Below are positions 19,860 through 29,501 of a DNA stretch of 64,000 nt, piece after piece. Where the stretch lies: contig NZ_CP151803.1 in NCBI RefSeq assembly GCF_038446955.1, positions 124,001 to 188,000 of the forward strand. The letters are read 5' to 3'. Numbering within the stretch: the stretch's first letter is position 1; each line of letters opens with the position of its first letter. The notes beneath the pieces are model-generated. The model did no database searches and was not told where the DNA came from. It saw only the letters and a list, made by a program, of their open reading frames with translations. This stretch comes from Pedobacter sp. FW305-3-2-15-E-R2A2 (GTDB lineage Bacteria; Bacteroidota; Bacteroidia; Sphingobacteriales; Sphingobacteriaceae). Made by a program: the position numbers and the translations under genes.

Positions 19860-21251
19860 TTATATGTTTTTGTCTGCTTTATTTTTCTCCTGATAGAGTT
19901 TGGCAAAAGACTTCGGTGCAACTTCCGGCATATTGCGGTACTTGCCCCAGGTCTTCCTGAAAAGGAACTTCAAAAAGAAGTTTTTGATCTTTCCGCTCAC
20001 CATATCCATTCTTGATCTTTTTTGCATTCCTGTATTGAACAGTTTCCAGCCAATTTCTTCGGATTTACTGTTTTCATGATCTGCTGCAGCATCTCTTCTA
20101 TTGAGCAGCAGCATTTTATGAATGTCTATTTTTACAGGACATACTTCCGAACATTTACCACATAAGCTGGAAGCATAGCTCAGGTGTTTAAAATCTTTCA
20201 TTCCCTTTAAATGTGGGGTAATGATGGAACCTATAGGTCCGCTGTAAGTGGTGTTATAGGTATGTCCGCCAATATTTTTATAGACCGGGCAGGCATTCAG
20301 GCAGGCACCACACCGGATACAATATAAGCCCTGACGCTGATCTTTCTCGGCGAGCAGGTTGGTTCTTCCGTTATCCAGTAAGATGACATACATCTCTTCC
20401 GGTCCGTCGGTTTCTTCCGGACGTCGGGGACCACTTAAAATCGTATTGTAAACCGTTAGGTTTTGTCCGGTCCCGTGACTGGCAAGCAAAGGCCAGAAGA
20501 GGTCCAGATCAGCCATGGAGGGGATGATTTTCTCAATTCCTACTATGGCAATATGGATTTTTGGAAAAGTGGTACATAACCTGGCATTTCCTTCATTCTC
20601 TGTCAATGCAATACTTCCGGTGTCTGCGATTAAGAAGTTCCCTCCGGAGATGCCGATATCTGCTTTCAGGTATTTATCTCTAAGCAGCTCTCTGGCTTTT
20701 TGTGTCAGCTGTTCCGGTGTTGCATCAATGGGTGTTCCGAATTTTTCATTGAACAGCTTTGCAATTTCTTCCTTATTCAGGTGCATGGCCGGAGTGACAA
20801 TATGGTAGGGTGCCTGACCAAGGAGTTGTACAATGTATTCGCCCAGGTCGCTTTCCAGAGATTCAATATTGTTCTTTTCCAGGAAACTATTCAGGTGTAT
20901 TTCCTCGGTGGTCATGGATTTTGATTTGATCACCGTCTTTCCGCCATTTCGCTGGATGATGTTCAGGATTTCTTTTTGGGCCTCCTCTGCATCATTTGCC
21001 CAGATCACTTTTCCTCCTCTACGTTGAAAATTGGATTCAAATTCAGGAAGAAACTTATCCAGGTTCTCCATCACACGCCATTTAATCACATGAGCCTTCT
21101 TCTTTGAGTTTTCTAAATTCTCAAACCTCGAGGTTCCCCTTTCTACGGCAACATTATATTTGCCAATATTATGATTAATTGTCTTGCGATGCCCTAAATC
21201 AAAGGCCTTTTCATCGGCCTTAACCAAAAATTCATCAGATATCTTCATCAT
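19860..21251 (-). CDS. LutB/LldF-like iron-sulfur protein (LUD domain plus ferredoxin domain)
   Basis: A 463-residue protein of the LutB family: LUD domain in about 60-290 and a bacterial ferredoxin-type domain with two Cys clusters, CIRCGACLNACPVYK (about 305-320) and CGKCSEVCPVKIDIH (about 360-375), binding two [4Fe-4S] clusters. In Bacillus the LutABC complex oxidises L-lactate. LutA and LutC are not next to it here; the partner is the fused E1. Start: two ATGs in a row (21251 and 21248) precede KISDEFLV; an upstream TTG at 21257 adds two residues and is less likely. A role in lactate use is therefore family inference only. Confidence 0.85.
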   Translation of the reverse strand: MMKISDEFLVKADEKAFDLGHRKTINHNIGKYNVAVERGTSRFENLENSKKKAHVIKWRVMENLDKFLPEFESNFQRRGGKVIWANDAEEAQKEILNIIQRNGGKTVIKSKSMTTEEIHLNSFLEKNNIESLESDLGEYIVQLLGQAPYHIVTPAMHLNKEEIAKLFNEKFGTPIDATPEQLTQKARELLRDKYLKADIGISGGNFLIADTGSIALTENEGNARLCTTFPKIHIAIVGIEKIIPSMADLDLFWPLLASHGTGQNLTVYNTILSGPRRPEETDGPEEMYVILLDNGRTNLLAEKDQRQGLYCIRCGACLNACPVYKNIGGHTYNTTYSGPIGSIITPHLKGMKDFKHLSYASSLCGKCSEVCPVKIDIHKMLLLNRRDAAADHENSKSEEIGWKLFNTGMQKRSRMDMVSGKIKNFFLKFLFRKTWGKYRNMPEVAPKSFAKLYQEKNKADKNI

Positions 21252-21390
21252 CTTCAAATATAAAAATAATTAGGCTTCAGTAATGATCTGCCTGATTTAT
21301 TTCCCAATCTAATGTTTTTTATTACCTCTGAAATGCATTCGGAAATTGAAAGCTCATTTTTCGGGCTTTCGACAAAAAATATTGGTGTCT

Positions 21391-21441
21391 GTTGGTCGAA
21401 TAGTAATGGCAGTTGGTCGACTGTTACTGCGGCATGGTCTA
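21391..21441 (+). repeat. Three direct repeats at 21-bp spacing upstream of the GIN-domain gene
   Basis: GTTGGTCGA begins at 21391 and again at 21412, and a weaker copy (CATGGTCTA) begins at 21433, exactly 21 bp apart each time. Two 9-bp direct repeats separated by 12 bp is the classic layout of LytTR-type response regulator sites; the first two copies fit that consensus at 8 of 9 positions (TCTGTTGGT and GCAGTTGGT). They lie about 95-145 bp upstream of the ATG at 21534. Confidence 0.5.
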
Positions 21442-21533
21442 ATGCGCCAAAAAACGCTGAAACGTTTCCTGTGAGATGATGTCTTATCTACAAAACAACC
21501 ATTAAATAATTAAATACTTAAAATATAAAAGCC

Positions 21534-22079
21534 ATGAAAACTGCCATCAAAACCCTAATCGCTTCTTCGTTAACTGCTATCGTTTTAACTTCTTCAGCCT
21601 TCAGTACTTTCGCTAAAGACACCAACCCTGTAACAGCAACAGCAGCAACTGTAAAATTCAATAAAGTAGTCGTAACCGGAAATGCCAAAGTGGTATTGGT
21701 ACAGGCAAAATCAGAAAGCATCACTACGAATGAGGAGCTGACTGCCAACACTACTGTTCAGCAAAAAGGATATACTTTGTACATCAACTCAACTGAGCAA
21801 AGCCCTGCAACGATCTATATCTCTGTGAAAGATTTGCAAAGGATTGATGCTGCCAACACAGCTGAGGTAAAAACCAGTGGTAAGTTTGACCTTGCCGTTC
21901 TTCAGATCTTTTTAAAAGATGGCGCTAAAGCAAATGTAAATGCAAAAGTAGGTAGCCTTTATACCGATATGAAAGACCAGTCAGACTTGAAATTAAGCGG
22001 TTCATCAGCAGAACACAATCTGGTTAGAAATGATGTTTCTAAATTAAACCTGAATGATTTCGTAATTGCCAAACTATAA
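21534..22079 (+). CDS. Secreted GIN-domain (DUF2807) protein
   Basis: A 181-residue exported protein with a clean signal peptide (MKTAIKTLIASSLTAIVLTS... cut near TFAKD). The rest fits the head-GIN/DUF2807 fold: FNKVVVTGNAKVVLVQAKSES near the start, YTLYINS, TIYISVKDLQRIDAANTAEVKTSG, and the closing KLNLNDFVIAKL. The family forms right-handed beta-helix-like structures and its function is unknown; it is abundant in Bacteroidota. It stands alone with a strong terminator after it. The repeats at 21391 suggest it is controlled by a LytTR-type regulator. Confidence 0.8.
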   Translation: MKTAIKTLIASSLTAIVLTSSAFSTFAKDTNPVTATAATVKFNKVVVTGNAKVVLVQAKSESITTNEELTANTTVQQKGYTLYINSTEQSPATIYISVKDLQRIDAANTAEVKTSGKFDLAVLQIFLKDGAKANVNAKVGSLYTDMKDQSDLKLSGSSAEHNLVRNDVSKLNLNDFVIAKL

Positions 22080-22122
22080 AAGCCAGTAACTTAGAGACAA
22101 GAAAGGGAAATCCCTTTGCAAG

Positions 22123-22151
22123 AAACCGCTGATCCGATCTGCGGTTTTTTT
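22123..22151 (+). terminator. Rho-independent terminator after the GIN-domain gene
   Basis: AAACCGC (22123-22129) pairs with GCGGTTT (22141-22147), followed by a run of T, 44 nt after the stop codon. Confidence 0.75.
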
Positions 22152-22158
22152 GTATATG

Positions 22159-22184
22159 AAAAAACCTGCACAAGGCAGGTTTTT
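22159..22184 (-). terminator. Rho-independent terminator after the M28 peptidase gene
   Basis: Arms AAAACCTGC and GCAGGTTTT around a 5-nt loop. Read on the minus strand it ends in six T residues, 17 nt past the M28 peptidase stop. It may also act on the plus strand as a backup. Confidence 0.7.
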
Positions 22185-22200
22185 CTGAGGTTAAGTATTT

Positions 22201-23790
22201 TTAATTCTTTGGTGTTCCGTCGTCGTTCTTGTCTACTTTAGGGCGGGTGGCACGGTTGGCCAGCTCCCATGCCGTATAGTAAACCAATCTTGCTCTTTTG
22301 GCCAGCATAGGGAAATCTATTTTGCTGACTTCATCTCCGGGTTGATGGTAATCTTCATGAACACCGTTGAAGTAGAAAATTACAGGAATTCCGTGTTTGG
22401 CAAAGTTATAATGGTCAGAGCGGTAGTAGAAGCGGTTTGGATCTGTTCTGTTATTATATCGTTCATCCAGATTGATATTTACGTAATCCTTATTTGCTTT
22501 TTTTCCGATTTTGTCCAGCTCCGAGCTCAGCATGTCTGAACCGATGATGTAAACAAAGTTATTGTCCGACGCATGGTCTTTATCGCCTCTGCCGATCATG
22601 TCGATATTCAGGTTGGTGATGGTGTTCTCCAATGGGAATACCGGATTTTCGGAATACCATTCTGACCCTAACAGTCCTTTTTCTTCACCGGTAACGGTCA
22701 TAAAGAGGATGCTTCTTTTAGGTCCTTTACCTGCTTTTTTCGCTTTGGAAAATGCTTCTGCCATCAGGAGTACACCTGTTGTTCCCGAGCCATCATCATC
22801 CGCTCCATTATTGATTTTATCCGGTCCTTTCGCTTCCGGCGTGATTCCGATATGGTCATAATGGCCAGTTACGACTAAAACTTCATGTTTAAGTTTAGGG
22901 TCTGAACCTTCCAGGAATCCCAATACATTTTCTGCTCTTACTTTGGTCTCCTGTTTCTTCGCATTTACGGATACCGGAATGGTAATCTCCTGTGATGCCG
23001 GTTTGCCGTTGTCTGCAATTTTCTTTTTCAGGTCAGCGATATTTGTTTTTGCAGCAGCAAGAATCTGATTGGCCACTGCGGTCCCGATCATGATTGTTGG
23101 AAGTCCTGCCGGAGCTTTCCTTTTTTCCATTTCTTCTTTAGATTTCATCACCAATTGTGAAGAAAGAAGGTAGGCTTTCAGATTTTCAGGCATGACATCA
23201 ATGGTAGGGTCGATGACCAATACCGCTGCTGCTTTTTTTTCTGTTAAATATTTGATTTTTGCAGTGGCCGCGTTCCTTGAATTTGAGGAAGCAACACCGC
23301 TTGGATCTCCGGATTTGAAAAGCATCACCACTTTTCCGGTAACGTCTATGCCTTCAAAGTCATTGTAACCTTCTTTCGTCAGTCCATAACCAACAAATAA
23401 AATGCTGTTGGCATTAAACGCATAACCTTCTTCTGAAACAGTTTGTGGGACGATATAAAAATCTTTTATGGCTTCTGCCGGCTGTCCGTTGATCGTTACG
23501 ATCTGGGAAAGCGAAGTGTTGACCATATCGATCGGCTGAAAATAATCTCCATTTACCGGTCCTTTCAGGCCCAGGCTTTTGAAGTAATTTTTAATGTAAT
23601 CAGCAGCCATCCATCCGCCCTTCGTGCCCGTTTCCCGGCCTTCGTAGGCATCGGAAGCAAGTACAGACAGGTGTTTGTAGGCGTTGTCTTTAGTGATGGT
23701 TTTACTGAACCTGACCGCATCCTTATTTTGTGCGGAAGCAGAACAGGCCATTGTAAGCACTAAACTGGCGTACAAGAAATGTTTTTTCAT
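22201..23790 (-). CDS. Exported M28-family zinc aminopeptidase
   Basis: A 529-residue exopeptidase with a signal peptide (MKKHFLYASLVLTMACSASA). The M28 co-catalytic zinc ligands are all visible: His in VTGHYDHIG, Asp in NGADDDGSGTTG, Glu pair in VTGEEKGLLGS, Asp in NIDMIGRGD and His in RSDHYNFAKHG. An inserted protease-associated-like domain lies at about 120-290. It likely trims peptides in the periplasm. It is downstream of rpiB with a 47-nt gap and ends at its own terminator. Confidence 0.9.
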   Translation of the reverse strand: MKKHFLYASLVLTMACSASAQNKDAVRFSKTITKDNAYKHLSVLASDAYEGRETGTKGGWMAADYIKNYFKSLGLKGPVNGDYFQPIDMVNTSLSQIVTINGQPAEAIKDFYIVPQTVSEEGYAFNANSILFVGYGLTKEGYNDFEGIDVTGKVVMLFKSGDPSGVASSNSRNAATAKIKYLTEKKAAAVLVIDPTIDVMPENLKAYLLSSQLVMKSKEEMEKRKAPAGLPTIMIGTAVANQILAAAKTNIADLKKKIADNGKPASQEITIPVSVNAKKQETKVRAENVLGFLEGSDPKLKHEVLVVTGHYDHIGITPEAKGPDKINNGADDDGSGTTGVLLMAEAFSKAKKAGKGPKRSILFMTVTGEEKGLLGSEWYSENPVFPLENTITNLNIDMIGRGDKDHASDNNFVYIIGSDMLSSELDKIGKKANKDYVNINLDERYNNRTDPNRFYYRSDHYNFAKHGIPVIFYFNGVHEDYHQPGDEVSKIDFPMLAKRARLVYYTAWELANRATRPKVDKNDDGTPKN

Positions 23791-23837
23791 GAGTTAATAA
23801 TTTGGTTAGCGGTTGGTTTAGTTGGTACGTCTGGAAA

Positions 23838-24278
23838 TTAGCAGGAAATTTTGTCAACTCTACCTTCATGCCTTCCACCTTCGAAAGGGGTATTTAAGAA
23901 AGTTGTGGTCATTTCCTTTGCCAGGTCTTCAGAAACAAATCTTGCAGGGATACATAAAATATTAGCATTGTTATGCATTCTTGACAGGACAGCTATTTCA
24001 TTCAGCCAGCAAATGGCTGCACGAATATGCTGATGTTTGTTTGCAGTAATTGCCACACCATTTGCACTTCCACAAACCAGGATTCCAAAGGCATATTCCT
24101 TGCTTTCTACTGCTGATGCCACAGGGTGGGCAAAATCAGGATAATCGACAGACTGAGTAGAATGTGTTCCAAAGTCTTTGACCTCATAATCAGTTAGAAA
24201 GGATTTTAATAACTCCTTGTATTCGAAACCTGCATGGTCTGCACCAATTGCAATTTTGGTTTTTGTTTCTGTTGACAT
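23838..24278 (-). CDS. rpiB: Ribose-5-phosphate isomerase B
   Basis: Interconverts ribose 5-phosphate and ribulose 5-phosphate in the pentose phosphate pathway. The 146 residues (from ATG 24278, MSTETKTKIAIG) show ADHAGFEYKE, the SVDYPDFA segment, the catalytic Cys in GILVCGSANGVAI, and ANILCIPARF. An upstream TTG at 24284 would add two residues and overlaps a TATTTTTG box on the minus strand, so I use the ATG. It lies 45 nt downstream of tatC. Confidence 0.93.
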   Translation of the reverse strand: MSTETKTKIAIGADHAGFEYKELLKSFLTDYEVKDFGTHSTQSVDYPDFAHPVASAVESKEYAFGILVCGSANGVAITANKHQHIRAAICWLNEIAVLSRMHNNANILCIPARFVSEDLAKEMTTTFLNTPFEGGRHEGRVDKISC

Positions 24279-24323
24279 CTTCAAAAATATATAGAATAAT
24301 AATAAACCTGCGTAACCTTCTTG

Positions 24324-25214
24324 TTAGTCTTTTTTTATTTTGGCTACGCCATAAAGTTCTTTGTTTTTCTTGCGTTCAATATTTGCTGAGATGTAAATAC
24401 TCAATTCATAAAGCAAGAATAAAGGAAGGGCAACAATCAGCATGGTATAAGGATCGGCAGTCGGTGTTACGATAGCTGCAACGATCAGGATCAGTACTGT
24501 GGAATACCTTCTGCTGGCACGCATAAATGCCGGTGTCATGACGCCTAACTTTGATAAGATGTAGATGATTACCGGAAGCTGGAAGATCACACCAGAGCCC
24601 AGCGTTAAAGTCATCACAGAAGAAAGGTAAGAATCTATGGTAAAGGTATTCTGAATCTCCGGACTCACCGTGAAGTTGGTCAGGAAGTTGATAGACAGCG
24701 GGCAGATCATGTAATATCCGAAAAGGATTCCCAGAAAGAATAGAAACGATGCGAAGGCGACAAAGCCGCTGGCAGACTTTCTTTCATTTTCATGAAGGGC
24801 CGGTTTAACAAATAGCCAGAGTTCGAACAACAGATAGGGGATACCTAAGATGATCCCTACCATCACACAGGAGTTCAACTGGAGGGTAAATTGCCCGGCC
24901 ATTTCTGTGTTGATGATCTTTGCGTCAATTTTGGTGATACAGAAGTCGGAACCTATGGAAGGAAACTTTTCTACCAGTTTACACATCATTCTGTAGGTCC
25001 AGAAGTTGGGGTTCTTGGGCCCCATAATAATGGTATTAAAGATAAAGTCAGTGTAATAGAACGCTCCTGCTGTTAGCACAAGGACCACGGCTAAGGCGCG
25101 TAACAGATGTTTTCTGAGGACATCAATGTGGTCAAAGAAAGACATCTCTGCCTCTAAAGTTTTTCCTTTTTCTTTTATAGCACCAATAAGGTCCCTTTTC
25201 TTAGTATCACTCAT
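24324..25214 (-). CDS. tatC: Sec-independent protein translocase TatC
   Basis: TatC is the twin-arginine signal receptor in the inner membrane. The 296 residues contain six predicted helices and the family hallmarks: the N-terminal FFDHIDVLRKHLLRAL, the periplasmic segment with the acidic and Phe residues (TLQLNSCVMVGIILGIPYLLFELWLFVKPAL), and FGYYMICPLSINFL. The chain is longer than in E. coli (258 aa) because of extended N- and C-termini, usual in this phylum. A terminator-like hairpin lies just upstream, separating it from accC. TatA is not in the window. Confidence 0.93.
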   Translation of the reverse strand: MSDTKKRDLIGAIKEKGKTLEAEMSFFDHIDVLRKHLLRALAVVLVLTAGAFYYTDFIFNTIIMGPKNPNFWTYRMMCKLVEKFPSIGSDFCITKIDAKIINTEMAGQFTLQLNSCVMVGIILGIPYLLFELWLFVKPALHENERKSASGFVAFASFLFFLGILFGYYMICPLSINFLTNFTVSPEIQNTFTIDSYLSSVMTLTLGSGVIFQLPVIIYILSKLGVMTPAFMRASRRYSTVLILIVAAIVTPTADPYTMLIVALPLFLLYELSIYISANIERKKNKELYGVAKIKKD

Positions 25215-25234
25215 GTACGTTATTTGTAAAACAA

Positions 25235-25267
25235 AAATACCATTCTATTGTATTCAGAATGGTATTT
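25235..25267 (-). terminator. Terminator after accC
   Basis: A perfect 12-bp inverted repeat (AAATACCATTCT / AGAATGGTATTT) with a 9-nt loop, followed on the minus strand by TTTTGTTTT. It ends the fatty-acid operon 27 nt beyond the accC stop. Confidence 0.7.
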
Positions 25268-25294
25268 ACGTTTTAAATCTACTAAATAGTTTTT

Positions 25295-26635
25295 CTATTC
25301 TGAAAATTCGAAGGTTTCCATAAACTTCGTGGTAAAATTACCAGCCCTAAAGTTAGGATCTTTCATCAGTTTTAAGTGGAAAGGTATCGTAGTTTTTACA
25401 CCTTCAATTACAAATTCGCTTAAAGCACGTTCCATTGTACTGATGGCCTCTTCTCGTGTTTGTGCAACACAGATCAGTTTAGCAATCATTGAATCGTAGT
25501 TTGAAGGGATTTGATATCCTGCATATACATGTGTATCTACCCTTACCCCATGACCACCCGGAGAGTGGAAGTTGGTAATTTTTCCAGGACAAGGTCTGAA
25601 GTTGTTAAAAGGATCTTCAGCATTGATCCTGCATTCGATGGCATGCATATCCGGTAAGTAGTTTTTTCCGGAGATTGGAACTCCTGAAGCTACTTTGATT
25701 TGTTCCTTGATCAGGTCGTAATTGATCACTTCTTCTGTAACCGGGTGTTCAACCTGGATACGGGTATTCATTTCCATGAAATAGAAGTTGCGGTGTTTAT
25801 CCACCAGGAATTCAATGGTTCCCGCGCCTTCATATTGTACCGCAATGGCACCTTTGATGGCCGCTTCACCCATTCTTTCTCTAAGCTCTGGTGTCATGAA
25901 AGGAGAAGGTGCCTCTTCTACCAGCTTTTGATGGCGGCGTTGGATAGAGCAATCTCTTTCTGACAAGTGACAGGCTTTACCATATTGATCTCCGATGATC
26001 TGGATTTCAATGTGGCGTGGATCTTCGATATATTTTTCTAAGTAAAGACCATCATTTCCAAAGGCTGCACCTGATTCTTGTCTGGCGCTATCCCATGCAT
26101 TTTCAAAGTCTTCATCTTTCCAGACTACGCGCATTCCACGGCCACCACCACCAGCAGTAGCTTTCAGAATGATAGGGTAGCCCATCTCATTGGCGATTTT
26201 GATACCGTCTTTGAAGTTGTCGAGTAAGCCTTCCGAACCAGGAATGGTTGGAACACCTGCTTTTTTCATCGTTTCTTTTGCGGAAGCTTTATCACCCATA
26301 GAGTTGATTTGCTCCGGAGTAGCACCGATAAATTTAATTCCATAATCACGGCAAACGGAAGAAAACTTAGCGTTTTCAGATAGGAAACCGTAACCTGGGT
26401 GGATGGCATCTGCATTGGTTAATTCTGCAGCCGAAATGATATTTGGGATGCTCAGGTAAGAATCCTTACTTGGCGGAGGTCCTATACAAACGGCTTCATC
26501 GGCAAAGCGTACGTGTAAACTCTCTCTGTCTGCTGTAGAGTAAACCGCAACGGTTTTGATGCCCATTTCTTTACAGGTGCGGATGATGCGTAATGCAATC
26601 TCGCCCCTGTTGGCAATTAGTATCTTTTTAAACAT
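25295..26635 (-). CDS. accC: Acetyl-CoA carboxylase biotin carboxylase subunit
   Basis: Carboxylates the biotin on AccB using ATP and bicarbonate, the first step of fatty-acid synthesis. The 446 residues give the standard order: pre-ATP-grasp ([20 protein letters not shown]), the Gly-rich ATP loop [12 protein letters not shown] (about 159-170), [14 protein letters not shown], and the catalytic [14 protein letters not shown] (about 288-301). It lies 64 nt downstream of accB in the same orientation. Confidence 0.96.
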   Translation of the reverse strand: MFKKILIANRGEIALRIIRTCKEMGIKTVAVYSTADRESLHVRFADEAVCIGPPPSKDSYLSIPNIISAAELTNADAIHPGYGFLSENAKFSSVCRDYGIKFIGATPEQINSMGDKASAKETMKKAGVPTIPGSEGLLDNFKDGIKIANEMGYPIILKATAGGGGRGMRVVWKDEDFENAWDSARQESGAAFGNDGLYLEKYIEDPRHIEIQIIGDQYGKACHLSERDCSIQRRHQKLVEEAPSPFMTPELRERMGEAAIKGAIAVQYEGAGTIEFLVDKHRNFYFMEMNTRIQVEHPVTEEVINYDLIKEQIKVASGVPISGKNYLPDMHAIECRINAEDPFNNFRPCPGKITNFHSPGGHGVRVDTHVYAGYQIPSNYDSMIAKLICVAQTREEAISTMERALSEFVIEGVKTTIPFHLKLMKDPNFRAGNFTTKFMETFEFSE

Positions 26636-26699
26636 ATATGTCTATTAAGTAATGAGCTGTTGACCTTTAGCCTTGGAGGTTAAGGTTCAACAAGACGGA

Positions 26700-27176
26700 T
26701 TACATAGGTTCAACTAAAAATAACGGTTGGTCATATTCTACTGGAGAAGCATTTTCTACAAGAACCTTAACGATTCTTCCGGAAACTTCACTTTCGATTT
26801 CATTGAACAATTTCATGGCTTCAATGATACAGATCACTTTACCTACCGCGATTTCATCACCTACATTGGCGAAAGAAGGTTTATCAGGGCTTGATGAACG
26901 GTAGAATGTTCCGATCATTGGTGATTTTATAGTGATGTATTTAGAATCGTCTTCAGCAGCAACGCTTGCTTTTGTTTCTGTTGGTGCTACCGGTTGTGGT
27001 GCTGCCGCAGCCGGTACTACTGCCGGAGCAATCTGAGCTGGAACGGTTGCATGAACAACTGTTGGTGCCTGATTGGTTTTGATAGTAATTTTGAAGTCTT
27101 CCTGCTCAATAGCGACTTCATTTACGCCCGAACGAGAAACAAATTTAATAAGTTCCTGAATTTGTTTGATATCCAT
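26700..27176 (-). CDS. accB: Acetyl-CoA carboxylase biotin carboxyl carrier protein
   Basis: Carries CO2 on a biotinyl-lysine between AccC and AccAD. The 158 residues have an N-terminal helix-rich part, an Ala/Pro linker (about 42-75, VPAAAAPQPVAP), and the biotinyl domain with the site EAMKLFNEI (Lys near residue 124). The gene follows fabH after 73 nt and precedes accC, the usual accBC pair. accA and accD are elsewhere. Confidence 0.95.
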   Translation of the reverse strand: MDIKQIQELIKFVSRSGVNEVAIEQEDFKITIKTNQAPTVVHATVPAQIAPAVVPAAAAPQPVAPTETKASVAAEDDSKYITIKSPMIGTFYRSSSPDKPSFANVGDEIAVGKVICIIEAMKLFNEIESEVSGRIVKVLVENASPVEYDQPLFLVEPM

Positions 27177-27249
27177 TTTTTGGTGTTATTTAGAGAAAAC
27201 AGTATGTCTTAACAATTACCTAAGTTAAGATTAATTATTTTAATAAAAT

Positions 27250-28239
27250 TTAATAAGCCCATTTTAAGTAGACGGAGCCCCAGGTAAAACCGCCTCCAAA
27301 TGCTGCCAGGATAATGTTATCGCCTTTTTTTAATTGGCTTTCCCATTCCCATAAGCAAAGGGGGATCGTACCATTAGTCGTATTTCCGTAACGTTGAATG
27401 TTGATCATTACTTTTTCTGTGCCAAGGCCCATTCTCGATGCAGTAGCATCAATGATCCTTTTATTGGCCTGATGAGGAACCAACCAGGTGACGTCATCTG
27501 AAGTCAGGTGATTTCTTTCCATGATCTCCGCAGCAACATCCGCCATATTGGTCACCGCAAATTTGAATACCGCCTGACCTTCCTGATGCACCACGTGCTC
27601 ATTATTGTCTACGGTTTCATGGCTTGCAGGTCTGGCAGAGCCTCCTGCTTTCTGATGCAGGAATTGTCGGCCGGCTCCATCGCTTTTCAGGATGGAATCC
27701 TGGATGCCCATTCCTTCTTCATTAGGCTCTAAAAGAACAGCGCCGCATCCATCACCAAAAATGATGCAGGTGGTGCGGTCGTTGTAATTGATGATAGACG
27801 ACATTTTATCGCCACCAACAACCAATACTTTTTTGTGTTTACCCGATTCGATGAACTGTGCTGCGGTAGAAAGTCCGAAGATGAACCCCGAGCATGCTGC
27901 CTGCAGGTCGTATCCCCAGGCATTTTTGGCGCCAATCTTATCAGCTAAGATGTTTGCTGATGCAGGAAAAGGCATATCGGGTGTCGTGGTACAGAAGATG
28001 ATCAATTCGATCTCTTCGGCAGAAATTCCACGTTTTTTAAGTAATCCGTTCACGGCTTCAACAGCCATGTGTGAAGTACCTAATCCTTCACCCTTTAATA
28101 TTCTCCGCTCTTTGATACCGGTTCTGGAAGTAATCCATTCATCCGTAGTGTCTACAATGGATTCAAGCTCTTTATTAGTCAGTACGTAATCTGGTACGTA
28201 ACCATTAACAGCCGTAATCGCAGCGTGAATTTTATTCAT
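27250..28239 (-). CDS. fabH: 3-oxoacyl-ACP synthase III (KAS III)
   Basis: Condenses acetyl-CoA or another primer with malonyl-ACP to start fatty-acid chains. Catalytic triad: Cys in [12 protein letters not shown] (about 113), His in [10 protein letters not shown] (about 257), Asn in [11 protein letters not shown] (about 287; the insertion of N in GNTT(N)GT is minor). The start at ATG 28239 ([18 protein letters not shown]) gives 329 aa, matching the family; an upstream TTG at 28245 adds two residues. It begins 12 nt after plsX. In this phylum FabH often takes branched primers, consistent with branched-chain lipids; that is inference. Confidence 0.95.
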   Translation of the reverse strand: MNKIHAAITAVNGYVPDYVLTNKELESIVDTTDEWITSRTGIKERRILKGEGLGTSHMAVEAVNGLLKKRGISAEEIELIIFCTTTPDMPFPASANILADKIGAKNAWGYDLQAACSGFIFGLSTAAQFIESGKHKKVLVVGGDKMSSIINYNDRTTCIIFGDGCGAVLLEPNEEGMGIQDSILKSDGAGRQFLHQKAGGSARPASHETVDNNEHVVHQEGQAVFKFAVTNMADVAAEIMERNHLTSDDVTWLVPHQANKRIIDATASRMGLGTEKVMINIQRYGNTTNGTIPLCLWEWESQLKKGDNIILAAFGGGFTWGSVYLKWAY

Positions 28240-28251
28240 TTTCAATGTTCC

Positions 28252-29190
28252 TTATTTAAATGCAGCTTGAATTTTGCCTACCAAGCCAGTAGTAATCATG
28301 TCTCTGGATTGCAGGATCATGTTTTTGACGGCCGTCGGACTTGAAATGCCATGACCTATGATCACAGGAGCATTGACACCCAGAACCGGGCTTCCGCCAT
28401 AGTTCTCATAATTAAAGCGGTCAAAGAACTCGTCTTTTAATCCTCTTTTCAGGGTCAGTACGTAAAATGATTCTGCCAGTTTCAGCATTACATTTCCTGT
28501 AAATCCATCGCATACAATGACGTCGGCTTTATCGTTGAATAAGTCCCTTCCTTCCACATTTCCCACGAAGTTGAAGAGATGGGTATCCTTCATTAAAGGG
28601 AAGGTCGCGAGGCTCAGCATGTCGCCTTTCTCGTCTTCTTCACCAATATTCATCAGGGCCACTTTAGGATTGACAATTTGCATCACATATTCCGCGTACA
28701 AACTTCCCAATATACCAAACTGAAGCAAGGTATCAGGCTTGCAATCGGCATTTGCGCCAACATCAAGCATGAGGCCTACGCCACCGCTAAGTTTAGGAAG
28801 AAAGGTTGTGAGACATGGCCTGATGATTCCGGGAATAGTTTTTACGCTAAATACGGCACCAACAAGCATTGCACCAGAGTTACCGGCGCTGGCAAAGGAA
28901 TCGAGTTTACCTTCTTTAAGTAAGGAAAAGCCGACCGCAATACTGGAGTTAGGCTTTTGAACAATAGCCTTAGTGGGATGTTCGCCCATACCAATCACTT
29001 CTTCGGTATGAACATATTCAAAGTGATCCGGATTGAATCCGTTTTCAGTGAGAAGGGGCTTAATCTGCTGCGTATCTCCGATCAGCACTATGTGCTCTCC
29101 GGGAGATAACAATTGATGGGCAGCTATTGCTCCTAAAACGTTTGCTTTAGGAGCATAGTCTCCGCCCATTATATCGAGACCTATTTTCAT
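28252..29190 (-). CDS. plsX: Phosphate acyltransferase PlsX
   Basis: Makes acyl-phosphate from acyl-ACP for membrane phospholipid synthesis. The 312 residues show the family start MKIGLDIMGGDYAPKANVLGA, the SAGNSGAMLVGAVF segment, MLDVGANADCKP and DVIVCDGFTGNVMLK. It lies between rpmF and fabH, the gene order found in many bacteria. Confidence 0.95.
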   Translation of the reverse strand: MKIGLDIMGGDYAPKANVLGAIAAHQLLSPGEHIVLIGDTQQIKPLLTENGFNPDHFEYVHTEEVIGMGEHPTKAIVQKPNSSIAVGFSLLKEGKLDSFASAGNSGAMLVGAVFSVKTIPGIIRPCLTTFLPKLSGGVGLMLDVGANADCKPDTLLQFGILGSLYAEYVMQIVNPKVALMNIGEEDEKGDMLSLATFPLMKDTHLFNFVGNVEGRDLFNDKADVIVCDGFTGNVMLKLAESFYVLTLKRGLKDEFFDRFNYENYGGSPVLGVNAPVIIGHGISSPTAVKNMILQSRDMITTGLVGKIQAAFK

Positions 29191-29291
29191 AGTAAAAAAT
29201 CAGTTTGTGTTAGAAGGCACAATTGCCTTTGTTTCCAGTCGCTAAAGGTAAACTTAAACCGACTTAAAACACAAACTATTTTTCAAGAAAA

Positions 29292-29483
29292 TTAACCTAT
29301 TGAAGTGTTTTCAATAACCAATTTACCGTTGTAGTATAGGTTACCATCAACGTTATATGCATGGTGAGGTACGTGAATTGCACCAGTGGTTTGACAAGTA
29401 GCCAAAGAAGGAGCTACTGCTTTATAGTGAGTTCTTCTTTTATCTCTTCTACTTTTAGAAATCTTGCGTTTTGGATGTGCCAT
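29292..29483 (-). CDS. rpmF: 50S ribosomal protein L32 (zinc-free C-minus form)
   Basis: Large-subunit ribosomal protein of 63 residues starting [20 protein letters not shown], the canonical L32 N-terminus. The zinc ribbon of C-plus L32 (two CxxC pairs) is absent: only one Cys remains ([15 protein letters not shown]). It lies 18 nt after yceD, the widely conserved yceD-rpmF-plsX order. Confidence 0.95.
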   Translation of the reverse strand: MAHPKRKISKSRRDKRRTHYKAVAPSLATCQTTGAIHVPHHAYNVDGNLYYNGKLVIENTSIG

Positions 29484-29501
29484 TGCTGATTTGTTTAATT
29501 A

